The notes: generated by a model not told the origin, from the letters alone. Positions 1 to 7,736 are shown, counted from the first letter of the stretch. The stretch is DNA of 11,607 nt from Vulcanimicrobiota bacterium (GCA_023447635.1 JAEXNA010000229.1:1-11607), one strand, 5' to 3'. Made by a program: numbers and translations.

Positions 1-47
1 CCGCGACCCGCCACGCGGCGCCGCCGGGCGGCCACGCCCCAGAGGCC

Positions 48-1232
<1,185 letters not shown>

Positions 1233-1344
1233 CGTCTTTTCAGCGTTCTTTCCGTTCTCTGGTGGTGTTAACAAGGTTGTAACTTTTCGTCCGGTCGTCC
1301 TCTGTACGATGAATCCATAAAGTCCAGAGGAGACGCTCATCGAT
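1233..1344. promoter_or_regulatory. Divergent intergenic region between htrA-like and endonuclease genes
   Basis: These 112 bp must carry the promoters of both divergent genes unless one is read from elsewhere. I see a TACGAT hexamer at 1305-1310 as a possible -10 for the rightward gene, without a convincing -35 at the right spacing, and a GTTAAC palindrome at 1267-1272. An AGAGGAG Shine-Dalgarno-like sequence at 1326-1332 lies 12 nt before ATG 1345, which is longer than ideal. No strong sigma70 pair is visible in either direction. Confidence 0.35.
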
Positions 1345-2178
1345 ATGGTAGCCACATCTTACAATCCGGTAAACTCACGCCCCTACTCGGGGTCGCGCTC
1401 GGTCACCACCGTCGCCGCAGAGAGCCCTGCCCCCAAAGGGTTGGCCGATGACTACTACGATGAGGTGGGCGATGCCGCTGATCGCGACCGTTATTACGCT
1501 GGCGTCAAAGATTCCTTTGACGACGGGGACGGCAAGGGTCTCTACGACGACCTGAACCGCCTGATTTCGAAGGGCACTCGCGACCTGGGCTACAAAGGCG
1601 CCCGCCAGGAACTGTACAAAGAGATCGACCGTCGCCCCGACGGCAACCTTTACTACCTCTACTCGGGCGACGGACCGAAGAACGAGAAAGACGTCTCCAG
1701 TCTCGAGCCCAAAACCCTGGAGAACTACAACTGTGAGCACGTCGTGCCCCAGTCCTGGTTCCAGGAGCGTCTGCCGATGAAGGCCGACCTGCACCACCTG
1801 TTCACGGAAGAGATTCAGTGCAACGGCTCGCGCGGTAACCTCGAGTTCGAAGAGTTGGGCGAAGGCGGCGGCAGGGAGATCGAGTCTTGCGGCATTCTGA
1901 ACCCGGGCGAGAGCTTCGAGCCGCACGCCGGTAAGGGCGAAGTCGCCCGTGCCACCCTGTACTTTGTGACCCGTCACCCGGGCTACGTTGGCGACGGCAG
2001 AGAGAGCAAGCTCGCTGACGTCGAGACCTTGCTGAAGTGGCACAGAGAGTACCCCGTGACGGACTACGAGCGTCACCGCAACGACAAGATCGAAGAAGTC
2101 CAGGGCAACCGCAACCCCTACATCGACTTCCCCGAACTGGCCGAGAAAGTCGACTTCAGCCGCGGCTTCAAAGCCTAG
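1345..2178 (+). CDS. Endonuclease I (EndA/NucM)-family nuclease
   Basis: A 277-residue non-specific DNase of the endonuclease I family, which uses a beta-beta-alpha-metal (His-Me finger) active site. The hallmark run NCEHVVPQSWF lies at 129-139 (His132 is the expected general base), followed by DLHHL at 148-152 and N160...RGN 163-165, the usual metal-site Asn region. The C-terminal family signatures follow: KGEVARATLYF (197-207) and EEVQGNRNPYIDFPEL (250-265). All core motifs are intact. Unlike EndA or NucM, there is no hydrophobic signal peptide: residues 1-40 are polar, Ser/Pro/Ala-rich and probably disordered. No upstream in-frame start would add a signal. It is monocistronic, with a strong terminator 22 nt after the stop. 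Export by a non-Sec route, or an intracellular role, are both open. Confidence 0.9.
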   Translation: MVATSYNPVNSRPYSGSRSVTTVAAESPAPKGLADDYYDEVGDAADRDRYYAGVKDSFDDGDGKGLYDDLNRLISKGTRDLGYKGARQELYKEIDRRPDGNLYYLYSGDGPKNEKDVSSLEPKTLENYNCEHVVPQSWFQERLPMKADLHHLFTEEIQCNGSRGNLEFEELGEGGGREIESCGILNPGESFEPHAGKGEVARATLYFVTRHPGYVGDGRESKLADVETLLKWHREYPVTDYERHRNDKIEEVQGNRNPYIDFPELAEKVDFSRGFKA

Positions 2179-2200
2179 CCAATCCAGCTCTGTAATGAGA

Positions 2201-2228
2201 AAAGCGCCCGCAGGTCGGGCGCTTTTTT
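2201..2228 (+). terminator. Intrinsic terminator of the endonuclease gene
   Basis: A perfect 10-bp inverted repeat (AAAGCGCCCG at 2201-2210 and CGGGCGCTTT at 2216-2225) with a 5-nt loop, running into six T at 2223-2228. This is a textbook rho-independent terminator, 22 nt downstream of the TAG stop. The A-rich left arm gives only partial function in the opposite direction. Confidence 0.93.
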
Positions 2229-2254
2229 CGTTTGGCGGTGCGCGCGGCCAACCC

Positions 2255-2332
2255 GGCTAGCTCAAGTTTCGGCGAGCTAGAGCCCGCCGTTTTCGCGAGC
2301 TGGGATGGCTAGCTCAAGTTTCGGCGAGCTAG
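2255..2332. repeat. Three tandem 26-bp hairpin units between convergent genes
   Basis: The outer two units (2255-2280 and 2307-2332) are identical over 26 bp. Each contains perfect 7-bp arms CTAGCTC and GAGCTAG around a 10-nt loop with GTTTCGG. The middle 26 bp (2281-2306) is a diverged relative that still folds: AGCCCGC (2281-2287) pairs with GCGAGCT (2295-2301) with one mismatch around CGTTTTC. The array sits between the terminator of the nuclease gene and the kinase gene. The last unit overlaps the kinase TAG stop (2329-2331). It resembles REP/BIME-type intergenic palindromes that shape 3' ends of transcripts. No other copy is visible in the window. Confidence 0.85.
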
Positions 2333-3183
2333 GCCGGCGGCAACCCCAGGGCTTGTTGAACCTCGCGGGCGCTACGGGGACGACGGTCCGGGTGCAACTC
2401 CATCAGTGCCAGAATGACCTGCCAGGTGCGGTCGCTCACCGTGTCGTTGAGAGAGCGCAGGTCGACCAGGCTTTCGCCTTTCGAGCCGCGTTTCCAGGCC
2501 GGCACGGGCTCGCGTCGGGAGAGCAAGAAGTACAGTGTGCCGCCCAGCGAGTAGAGGTCGCTGCGGGCGTCGGTGGTCGCCCCGCCGTACTGTTCGAGCG
2601 GCGCGTACGCCTCGGTTCCCATGCCTTTGACAATCGGTTGGGTGCCCATGGCCGGGTCCAGCGTCTTGGCGATGCCAAAATCGATCAGGCGCAGATGCCG
2701 GTCGACCGAACTGAGAATGACATTGTCCGGCTTGAGATCGCGCACGATAACCGGTGGGGTGCGCGTGTGCAGATAGTCGAGCACGTCGAGCAGTTCGGCA
2801 GCCCAGACCAGCACGCGCCGTTCGGCGATGGGACGGGGAGCCAGGGCCACGACCTCTTGCAGGGTACGCCCTTCGACATAGTCCATCACCAGGTAGTGGT
2901 TGCCGCGCTCTTCGAAGTAGTCGCTGACTGAGGCCAGGTTGCGATGGTCCAGGCCGCCCAAAAGTTGGGCTTCGCGATGGAACTGCTCCTCGAACTGGCG
3001 CTGCTTGTCCAGTGTGTCGGTGACCCTGAGCAGTTCCTTGATGGCCACCGCTTTGCGCAGCCGGGTGTGCATAGCAAGATAGACGTTCCCCATCCCGCCT
3101 CGAGCGATCAGCTTCGTGATCTCGTAGCGCTTCTGCAACAGTGTTCCAGGTGCCAGCATAGCCAACGATTCCCCTATCAGCAT
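2329..3183 (-). CDS. Serine/threonine protein kinase, kinase domain only
   Basis: A 284-residue Hanks-type (eukaryotic-like) Ser/Thr kinase comprising little more than the catalytic domain. Visible motifs: glycine-rich loop IARGGMGNVY (27-36), ATP-anchoring Lys49 in VAIK, Glu71 in the HREAQLL helix, catalytic loop VRDLKPDN (147-154) with Asp149, Lys151 and Asn154, DFG at 168-170, and YAPLEQYG (193-200) in the APE position. Valine replaces the usual HRD histidine; catalytic Asp is kept, so activity is expected. There is no PASTA, transmembrane or sensor region, so it should be cytosolic. The start at 3183 has AGAGGTGAGG directly upstream; Met9 (3159) is an alternative. It lies 51 nt downstream of the CPBP protease gene on the same strand, so they may share a transcript. 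Its target is unknown. Confidence 0.93.
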   Translation of the reverse strand: MLIGESLAMLAPGTLLQKRYEITKLIARGGMGNVYLAMHTRLRKAVAIKELLRVTDTLDKQRQFEEQFHREAQLLGGLDHRNLASVSDYFEERGNHYLVMDYVEGRTLQEVVALAPRPIAERRVLVWAAELLDVLDYLHTRTPPVIVRDLKPDNVILSSVDRHLRLIDFGIAKTLDPAMGTQPIVKGMGTEAYAPLEQYGGATTDARSDLYSLGGTLYFLLSRREPVPAWKRGSKGESLVDLRSLNDTVSDRTWQVILALMELHPDRRPRSAREVQQALGLPPA

Positions 3184-3234
3184 TCCTCACCTCTCGGCAA
3201 TGATGTCGACATTTCGCTTTGGATCGAATCCATG

Positions 3235-3953
3235 TTACAGCATAGAGTAGTACAGCAAGTGAAACCCATTGTGGGTGATGTGAAGCAGGACTCCCGGCCA
3301 GACCGAACCGGTTCGACGAAACACGATACCGGTCAGCAGCCCTACCAGAAGAGCATCAAAAAGATCACGCTGGGTCCGTGAACGGCAGCAAATATCAGAG
3401 CGCTTCCGACCACCCCGGCCCACCATCCGTGACGGTTCAGCGCGTTGGCGACCACGCCACGAAACACCACCTCTTCCCCAAGGGGCGTCAGAACCGCTCC
3501 GGTGAACAGCAGCACGGCCAGGGCCAGGGGGCCGCTTTGAGCCGCCGCCTGGAAGTCGGCCTGGTTGTTCGGCTCGGTGACGAAGAGAAAGTAGACGTAC
3601 TCGACCCCGAAGCTGAGCCCGAAGGCAAGCACGCCAAGCCCCGCTGCGGCGGCCATCTCCTTGCCCGGGCAGCCGCGGAAGCCAAAGGGCGGCAGGCTGC
3701 GCAAGCGCAGCAGGTAGGCGCTCAATAGGGCAAGAGAACCGGCGACCCCATTGGTCGCCATCCCCACAATGCCGCGCAAGGCCGCCTGATCATCGGGAAT
3801 ACTCAGGAGCCAGAATCCGATCAGTAGCAGGAGCGCCAGGTAGGTGAGCAGGCTAGCCACGACCTCGGGCCAGCCCGGGCGGATGTCGCTTGACTCGCCC
3901 TTCAGGCTGGTCGATCCCGAAGTAAGATTGCCGGTTAGAGAGTGTGTCGTCAT
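3235..3953 (-). pseudogene. CPBP-family (CAAX protease/bacteriocin-processing-like) membrane protease, frameshifted
   Basis: This encodes a polytopic intramembrane metalloprotease of the CPBP (Abi/Rce1-like) family. Reading from ATG 3953 there are several hydrophobic helices, motif 1 EEVVFR (residues 160-165) and motif 2 FAAVH (188-192). The frame then ends at a TAG at 3342 soon after VIFL. The missing third motif, HITHN, together with typical flanking sequence (DALLVGLLTGIVFRRTG), continues in another frame to a TAA at 3235. The switch falls in a run of five A on the plus strand (3358-3362). One extra A there would restore a 239-residue protein of normal family length. Met at 3986 is possible, but 3953 has GAGGAG six to seven nt upstream. 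It could be a true pseudogene, a phase-variable allele or a sequencing/assembly error. Confidence 0.85.
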
Positions 3954-4053
3954 CTGGGTCTCCTCTCGGCGTGGCCGACCCGCCAACCTGACGGCCTGCC
4001 TGCCTATTTACATTTTCTCCACGAATCAGCGGCCCCGAAGGGCTACTCTACAG

Positions 4054-5766
4054 ATGGACATGTGCAACTCGATCTCTCACCACCACCATCAGCATAACCA
4101 CGCCGCCTCGGTAAAGTCGCCCGCCGCTCGCCCCAACCGCGAACCGGAACGCGCCTACCGAGTCGAGACGATCACCCATGCCGATGGCAGTAAAGAGACC
4201 GTGTCGGTCAACGGCACCGCGCAGACCGTACGCCAGGACGAAGTGGTGCTGCGTTCGCAGCCGCTGGGTTTTGCCGAGCATGGAGAGGCGCCCAGTGTCG
4301 AGCAGTACACCGAGTCGTATGTGGCCGAATCGGCGCTGTCGCCGGAGCAGCAAGAGATGCTGCAGGTCGGCCTGGCCGAAGCCAAGCCCGAGTGGGCCGG
4401 CTCAGAGGTTCGCACCATCGTCAATCAGGGTCCCTCCGAGAACCGCATCGACCTGACCATTGTGGGCGACGGCTACACCGAAGCGGAAAAGGCTCGCTTC
4501 TTCGACGACGCCAAGCGCCTGACCGATGACATGTTCGTGGGCCAGACCTTCGCCTCGTACCTGCCGCTGTTCAATGTCCACGCCGTGTTCGTCCCCTCCA
4601 ACGAGTCCGGACTCACCGACACCACCCGCAAGGATACCGCCCTGAAACTGCAGCGCTCGCCCGCCGGCTCGAAGCGCGGCATCCTGCCGGGCGACCGTCG
4701 CGCCGCTGAAAAGGCTATCAAGCTCGCTCCCGACACCGACTACCCGATCCTGGTCGCCAACGACGAGTTCTACGGCGGTCTGGGCGGTCGTTACGCCATC
4801 ACCACCCGCTCGCACAACTCCGGCACCATGGTGCTGCGCCACGAACTGGGCCACAACTTTGGCAGCGTGGGCGAAGAGTACGACGGCGGTCAAGTCTACG
4901 ACGGAGCCAATCACAGCAGCAGCAAAACTGTGCCGTGGCAACACTGGGTCAGCGCGGACGGCAAAGTTCATGAGGCCGAAGCGCTGGCCACCGGCTACCC
5001 CTGGGAGAACCTCTCGAAAGGCGACATCCACCTGGACTTCGTGGTGCCCAAGCCCGACGCCAAAGGTCCCAAACAGATCGGCATCGACATCAGTTCGGTA
5101 GGTTGGGAGACGGAAAACGACGTGGAGATCCTGATCGACGGTGTGCCCCAGAAGACCAGCGGGGTGTTCACCGAGGATCGCAGCTTCTTCCGTCTCAAAG
5201 AGGCGACCTCGTTCGCTCCCGGCAAGCATAAACTGACCATTCGCGAAAAGATCAAGGACGGCGACAACGTGGTGGCCGCCGTGCGCATCAACGCCTACCC
5301 GGCCGACTACGACTTCACTCCCGGCACGGTCGGCGGCTATCCCAGCTTCGACGTCAACGGTCGTCACGTCGGCTATCGTCCGACTCACGAGTCTTGCTTG
5401 ATGCGCGACATGCGCAGCACCGAGTTTTGCTCGGTCGACCAGGAAAACATGTGGCATCAGTTCCTGAACCGGATCGACCTGATCGACGGAGTCGAGACCA
5501 GGCCTGCGCCCGACGGTAAAGGGCAGACGGTGTCGGTCAACACCCCGCAACTCGAGGGGCTCGATATCCGCTGGTTCAAGCGCACCACCGATGCCCGAGG
5601 TGCTGTCAAAGAGACCGAACTCGAAGCGCACCGAGGGCAAAGTTCTTGGGACGCCCAGCCGGGCGCCGACAGTGGGGACTACCGCGTCGAAGTTCGCTTC
5701 GCCACCGACGAAGTTCGCAAATACTCCGAGCGTTTTCGCACCGAAGAGCGCTTCAGCGTCGCCTGA
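4054..5766 (+). CDS. M64-family (IgA peptidase-like) zinc metallopeptidase
   Basis: A 570-residue metallopeptidase. Residues 131-185 carry the typical M64 opening (IDLTIVGDGYTEAEK, then PLFNVHAVFVPSNESG). The zinc motif is HELGH at 263-267, followed by NFGSVGEEYDGG, whose acidic EEY (274-276) corresponds to the DEY of relatives. A beta-rich insert spans about 325-415. ESCLMRDM (446-453) supplies the probable Met-turn, with a second Cys at 459 in EFCSVDQENMW. The C-terminal 75 residues look Ig-like. The N-terminus has a histidine-rich patch (HHHHQHNH, 9-16) and a Pro/Arg-rich linker but no hydrophobic signal. An open frame extends to a GTG at 3844, but that part is antisense to the protease gene; ATG 4054 (or 4060) is preferred although its ribosome site is weak. 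Family call is firm; substrate and location are unknown. Confidence 0.9.
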   Translation: MDMCNSISHHHHQHNHAASVKSPAARPNREPERAYRVETITHADGSKETVSVNGTAQTVRQDEVVLRSQPLGFAEHGEAPSVEQYTESYVAESALSPEQQEMLQVGLAEAKPEWAGSEVRTIVNQGPSENRIDLTIVGDGYTEAEKARFFDDAKRLTDDMFVGQTFASYLPLFNVHAVFVPSNESGLTDTTRKDTALKLQRSPAGSKRGILPGDRRAAEKAIKLAPDTDYPILVANDEFYGGLGGRYAITTRSHNSGTMVLRHELGHNFGSVGEEYDGGQVYDGANHSSSKTVPWQHWVSADGKVHEAEALATGYPWENLSKGDIHLDFVVPKPDAKGPKQIGIDISSVGWETENDVEILIDGVPQKTSGVFTEDRSFFRLKEATSFAPGKHKLTIREKIKDGDNVVAAVRINAYPADYDFTPGTVGGYPSFDVNGRHVGYRPTHESCLMRDMRSTEFCSVDQENMWHQFLNRIDLIDGVETRPAPDGKGQTVSVNTPQLEGLDIRWFKRTTDARGAVKETELEAHRGQSSWDAQPGADSGDYRVEVRFATDEVRKYSERFRTEERFSVA

Positions 5767-5794
5767 ACTCGGACGTCGCGGGGACTCGCTGGCC

Positions 5795-6304
5795 TCAGGG
5801 GGAGACTTCGAGCGAGTCGATCAGCGCCTGCAGTTCGCCCTCGATCAACTCCGGGTCGTCAGCCGGAGTGGCGATGACCAGGAAGAGAAGACGGTTGTTC
5901 GCCGAGGTGCCCAAAACGATCTCTCGCTTTGGTTCGCTGGCCAACTGGTAGTCCAGCCGGAACCAGGAGTGGCCGTTGAGTTCGAGCATCTCGTCGCGCA
6001 GCCAGGTGACCCCTTCTTGTCCGTCGATGCGCGATTTCAGGCTGTTCTTGGTCGCTTCCAGGGAAGCGGCGTCCAGCACCGCCTGGGTGTAATTCAGCGA
6101 AACGCGGGTCTCGGAATCGGGGGTCGCAAGGACCGCCCCGGGGCGCGAGTTGGCGGTCGCAAACATCTGGTCGATCGCGGCGTCGTCCAGCACGCGGAGC
6201 AGCGGCGGCAGTTCCGCCTGTAGCGCTCCGTCAAAAAACGCGGTGGGCGCGGCCCAGAGGGGGCTACTCAGCAGAAGGAAGGCCAGGACGAGAAGTTTGC
6301 GCAT
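5795..6304 (-). CDS. Small exported protein, possibly PsbP/DcrB-like fold
   Basis: A 169-residue protein with a clear Sec signal: MRK, a Leu-rich core and SSPLWAAP, with cleavage probably after Ala18 or nearby. The mature part alternates short strands and helices: a helical start (LPPLLRVLDDAAIDQMF), then RVSLNYTQ, an EATKNSLKSRI helix, NGHSWFRLDY, EIVLGTS, RLLFLVIAT and a final helix ELIEGELQALIDSLEV. That order, ending in a Ser-Leu helix after a lipid- or ligand-cup sheet, recalls the PsbP/Mog1/DcrB fold, but this is pattern recognition only. It starts at ATG 6304, behind a weak GCGGGG site, 35 nt downstream of the glycine-zipper gene, so it is probably the last gene of that operon. It converges on the M64 gene with a 28-nt gap. 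Confidence 0.75.
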   Translation of the reverse strand: MRKLLVLAFLLLSSPLWAAPTAFFDGALQAELPPLLRVLDDAAIDQMFATANSRPGAVLATPDSETRVSLNYTQAVLDAASLEATKNSLKSRIDGQEGVTWLRDEMLELNGHSWFRLDYQLASEPKREIVLGTSANNRLLFLVIATPADDPELIEGELQALIDSLEVSP

Positions 6305-6339
6305 GACCCCGCTTTCGAACCGCAGGTAAGGCACTCCCC

Positions 6340-7425
6340 CTAGGCTGGGAGGGGAGGAGGCGCAGCGCTGAGCAAGGCGGCTCCAGCGTCCCAACCCTGG
6401 CGAACTCCGGAAACACCGCCGGTAATAATCTTCTGGAACATGTCCCGGCGGGTGTTGGCTACCTCCGAGCCCAGGTCGCCATCATCGGCGCGGGCCCTGG
6501 CGATGCTTTGTCCCAGGCCGTCATCGAAGCTCTTCCTGGCGGCCGGGCTAACCAGTCCCACCAGGGCACCGACGCCGGCTCCGACCGCGATGCCGATCGG
6601 GCCCAGAGCGGCTCCGGCCAGCCCGCCCATCAAGGCTCCCGAGGCGGCGGCGACGCCCAGTCGAGCGGCTTTGTGTACCGACTTTTCGCCGGTGTTTCCT
6701 TTCAGGAGCGAGAGCGCCAGTCCAGCCGGAGCGGCAAAGGTGGCGCTCAGCACGCCGGCGGCGGCGGAGAGGACCCGTTTCCAGGCGGGGCCCTCCAGCT
6801 CTTTGGCGGCGGAGAACTCTTTCGGGATCTCCTCGAGCCCTTCGAAGACGCCGGCGGTCGTCCCGCGCCCCTCGGCGTAGCCCGTTTTGAAGCCGGCTTT
6901 GACCCCGGTGGTAGAACCGGCCACCGCTCCGTGGAAGGCGCCCTTCGCGGCGCCTTCGCCAGGGCCGACTTTACTGTCGATAGCGTTGGCGAGTTCGGTC
7001 CCCACCGCCTTAGCGGAACCGCCTCTGACGAAAAGATAGAGACTGACCGTGGCCTGAGCCGCATCTTTGACGGCCGCAGCGGCCGCGCCGGCAGGACCTA
7101 GCAGGATGAAGCCAGTGGCGGCGCCCTTGACCAGTCCCTGAAGGGCATTGCCGACCGCTAGTCCCACGGCTACTGACTCGGGTTTGACTTCGAAGTTGGC
7201 GTCAGCGCCCCGGCGCCCTCCCTGGTAGCCACCGATGGCCAGGCCAGAGAGCAGGTTGCCGGGAATCCCGGTGACGGCCGTGACGTAACCGACGCCTTTC
7301 TCGACCAGGTCTCGGACCGGTCCGGGTCGATGGGGCTCGAGAGCGGGAGGAGAGGACGCCACAGGCGAGGCCGGGGGCGTCTTCTCCGCCGGTCGTCGCG
7401 TGGGGGTGAGCCGTCCGATCTCCAA
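6340..7425 (-). CDS. Glycine-zipper (GxxxG-repeat) protein of unknown function, TTG start
   Basis: A 361-residue Gly/Ala-rich protein that I cannot assign to a family. Residues 1-37 are Pro-rich and probably disordered. After that come Gly/Ala-rich, moderately hydrophobic helices. The most striking part is 154-186, where glycine occurs at every fourth position nine times in a row (154, 158, 162 ... 186). Two further segments, about 84-115 and 254-290, look like divergent duplicates (VGNALQGLVKGAATG versus ASGALMGGLAGAALG, each followed by GPxG). The tail is APPPLPA. No cleavable signal is seen. The start is TTG 7425, supported by AAGGA six nt upstream; the only upstream sequence is the previous gene, 9 nt away. 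Glycine zippers promote tight helix packing in membranes or oligomers. It may be a membrane-associated structural or pore-like protein, but this is inference. Confidence 0.8.
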   Translation of the reverse strand: MEIGRLTPTRRPAEKTPPASPVASSPPALEPHRPGPVRDLVEKGVGYVTAVTGIPGNLLSGLAIGGYQGGRRGADANFEVKPESVAVGLAVGNALQGLVKGAATGFILLGPAGAAAAAVKDAAQATVSLYLFVRGGSAKAVGTELANAIDSKVGPGEGAAKGAFHGAVAGSTTGVKAGFKTGYAEGRGTTAGVFEGLEEIPKEFSAAKELEGPAWKRVLSAAAGVLSATFAAPAGLALSLLKGNTGEKSVHKAARLGVAAASGALMGGLAGAALGPIGIAVGAGVGALVGLVSPAARKSFDDGLGQSIARARADDGDLGSEVANTRRDMFQKIITGGVSGVRQGWDAGAALLSAAPPPLPA

Positions 7426-7431
7426 GCTTCG

Positions 7432-7436
7432 TCCTT
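7432..7436 (-). promoter_or_regulatory. Shine-Dalgarno site AAGGA that fixes the TTG start
   Basis: Read on the minus strand, AAGGA lies six nt before TTG 7425 and overlaps the TAA stop (7435-7437) of the preceding small gene. This arrangement suggests translational coupling and is the main reason to accept a TTG start for the glycine-zipper protein. Confidence 0.75.
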
Positions 7437-7665
7437 AGACCTTGCTTACCGAAGCGACGCTGACAAAGGTCGCGCCGCCTTCCACGGCGGGGGCGGAGGT
7501 GCCGCTCAGTTCGACCTTCTGACCAACGTAGTCGTTGAGGTCGAGGCTGTCGTCGGCCGCTTGCAAGAGAGCCACCTGCTCTCCCTTGTCGTCGAGCAGT
7601 TTATGGGTGCCCTGCATGAAGATAGAGATGCCCAGCTCTTCCACGGTACCGGTGAATTTTTCCAT
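7435..7665 (-). CDS. Small OB-fold-like protein
   Basis: A 76-residue protein starting MEKFTGTVEELG. It has short alternating strands: a GTVEEL strand, MQGTHKLLDDKGEQVALL, a DSLDLNDYVGQKVELSG segment and a final FVSVASVSKV strand. The pattern (strand, G-T-H-x-L-x-D, then 'LDL..YVGQKVELSG') is that of small bacterial OB-fold domains, in which the 'yvGk.V.v.G' hairpin is characteristic; what it binds is unknown. No signal peptide. The frame is open to a GTG at 7710, giving 91 residues, but the extension has no signal or conserved look. ATG 7665 has only AGGA two nt away, so the start is uncertain. It is the first gene of a probable operon with the glycine-zipper gene 9 nt downstream. A candidate promoter lies about 120 nt upstream. 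Confidence 0.72.
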   Translation of the reverse strand: MEKFTGTVEELGISIFMQGTHKLLDDKGEQVALLQAADDSLDLNDYVGQKVELSGTSAPAVEGGATFVSVASVSKV

Positions 7666-7719
7666 AGTCCTGAAGAGTTCCCAGAACAGGGCGAACTTCC
7701 CTCCCTTCACCCCCGGATG

Positions 7720-7736
7720 CCCCCCATTGTGGGGGG
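7720..7736. promoter_or_regulatory. C6/G6 hairpin in the leader of the OB-fold operon
   Basis: Six C (7720-7725), a 5-nt loop ATTGT and six G (7731-7736) form a perfect GC-only stem. It lies between the candidate minus-strand promoter and the OB-fold gene, so it would be in the 5' leader of that transcript. There is no T-run after it on either strand, so it is not an intrinsic terminator. On the leader strand, a second G5 tract (complement of 7710-7714) could compete for the same C6 arm. Confidence 0.5.

Noticed and set aside
1..47. GCCGCC/GGCGGC inverted repeat as a terminator of the HtrA gene
   Set aside because: No T-tract on the minus strand and the GC-rich region is cut by the window edge; not distinguishable from chance.
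1233..1355. Extended start for HtrA at 1355
   Set aside because: It would place 41 non-conserved residues before a perfect lipoprotein signal and overlap the divergent nuclease start.
2255..2332. CRISPR array
   Set aside because: Only two identical 26-bp units with a related middle unit of the same length, no unique spacers and no cas genes.
2305..2931. Open frame on the plus strand opposite the kinase, beginning within the hairpin array
   Set aside because: It is antisense to all the kinase motifs and has low-complexity Gln/Val/His-rich composition; no evidence of coding.
3844..4053. N-terminal extension of the M64 peptidase from a GTG at 3844
   Set aside because: The extra 70 codons lie antisense to the start of the CPBP gene and look non-coding; ATG 4054 fits better.
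4402..5640. Long open frame (412 codons) on the minus strand opposite the M64 gene
   Set aside because: It is antisense to a clearly conserved protein, has no recognisable domain, and its Val/Gly/Asp-rich composition is what a GC-rich gene gives in its reverse frame.
6440..7101. Plus-strand open frames opposite the glycine-zipper gene
   Set aside because: The minus frame has an SD-supported start, operon context and a regular glycine pattern; the plus frames are Ser/Arg/Gly-rich shadows.
7720..7736. Terminator function for the C6/G6 hairpin
   Set aside because: No T-run follows it on either strand, and it lies in a 5' leader.
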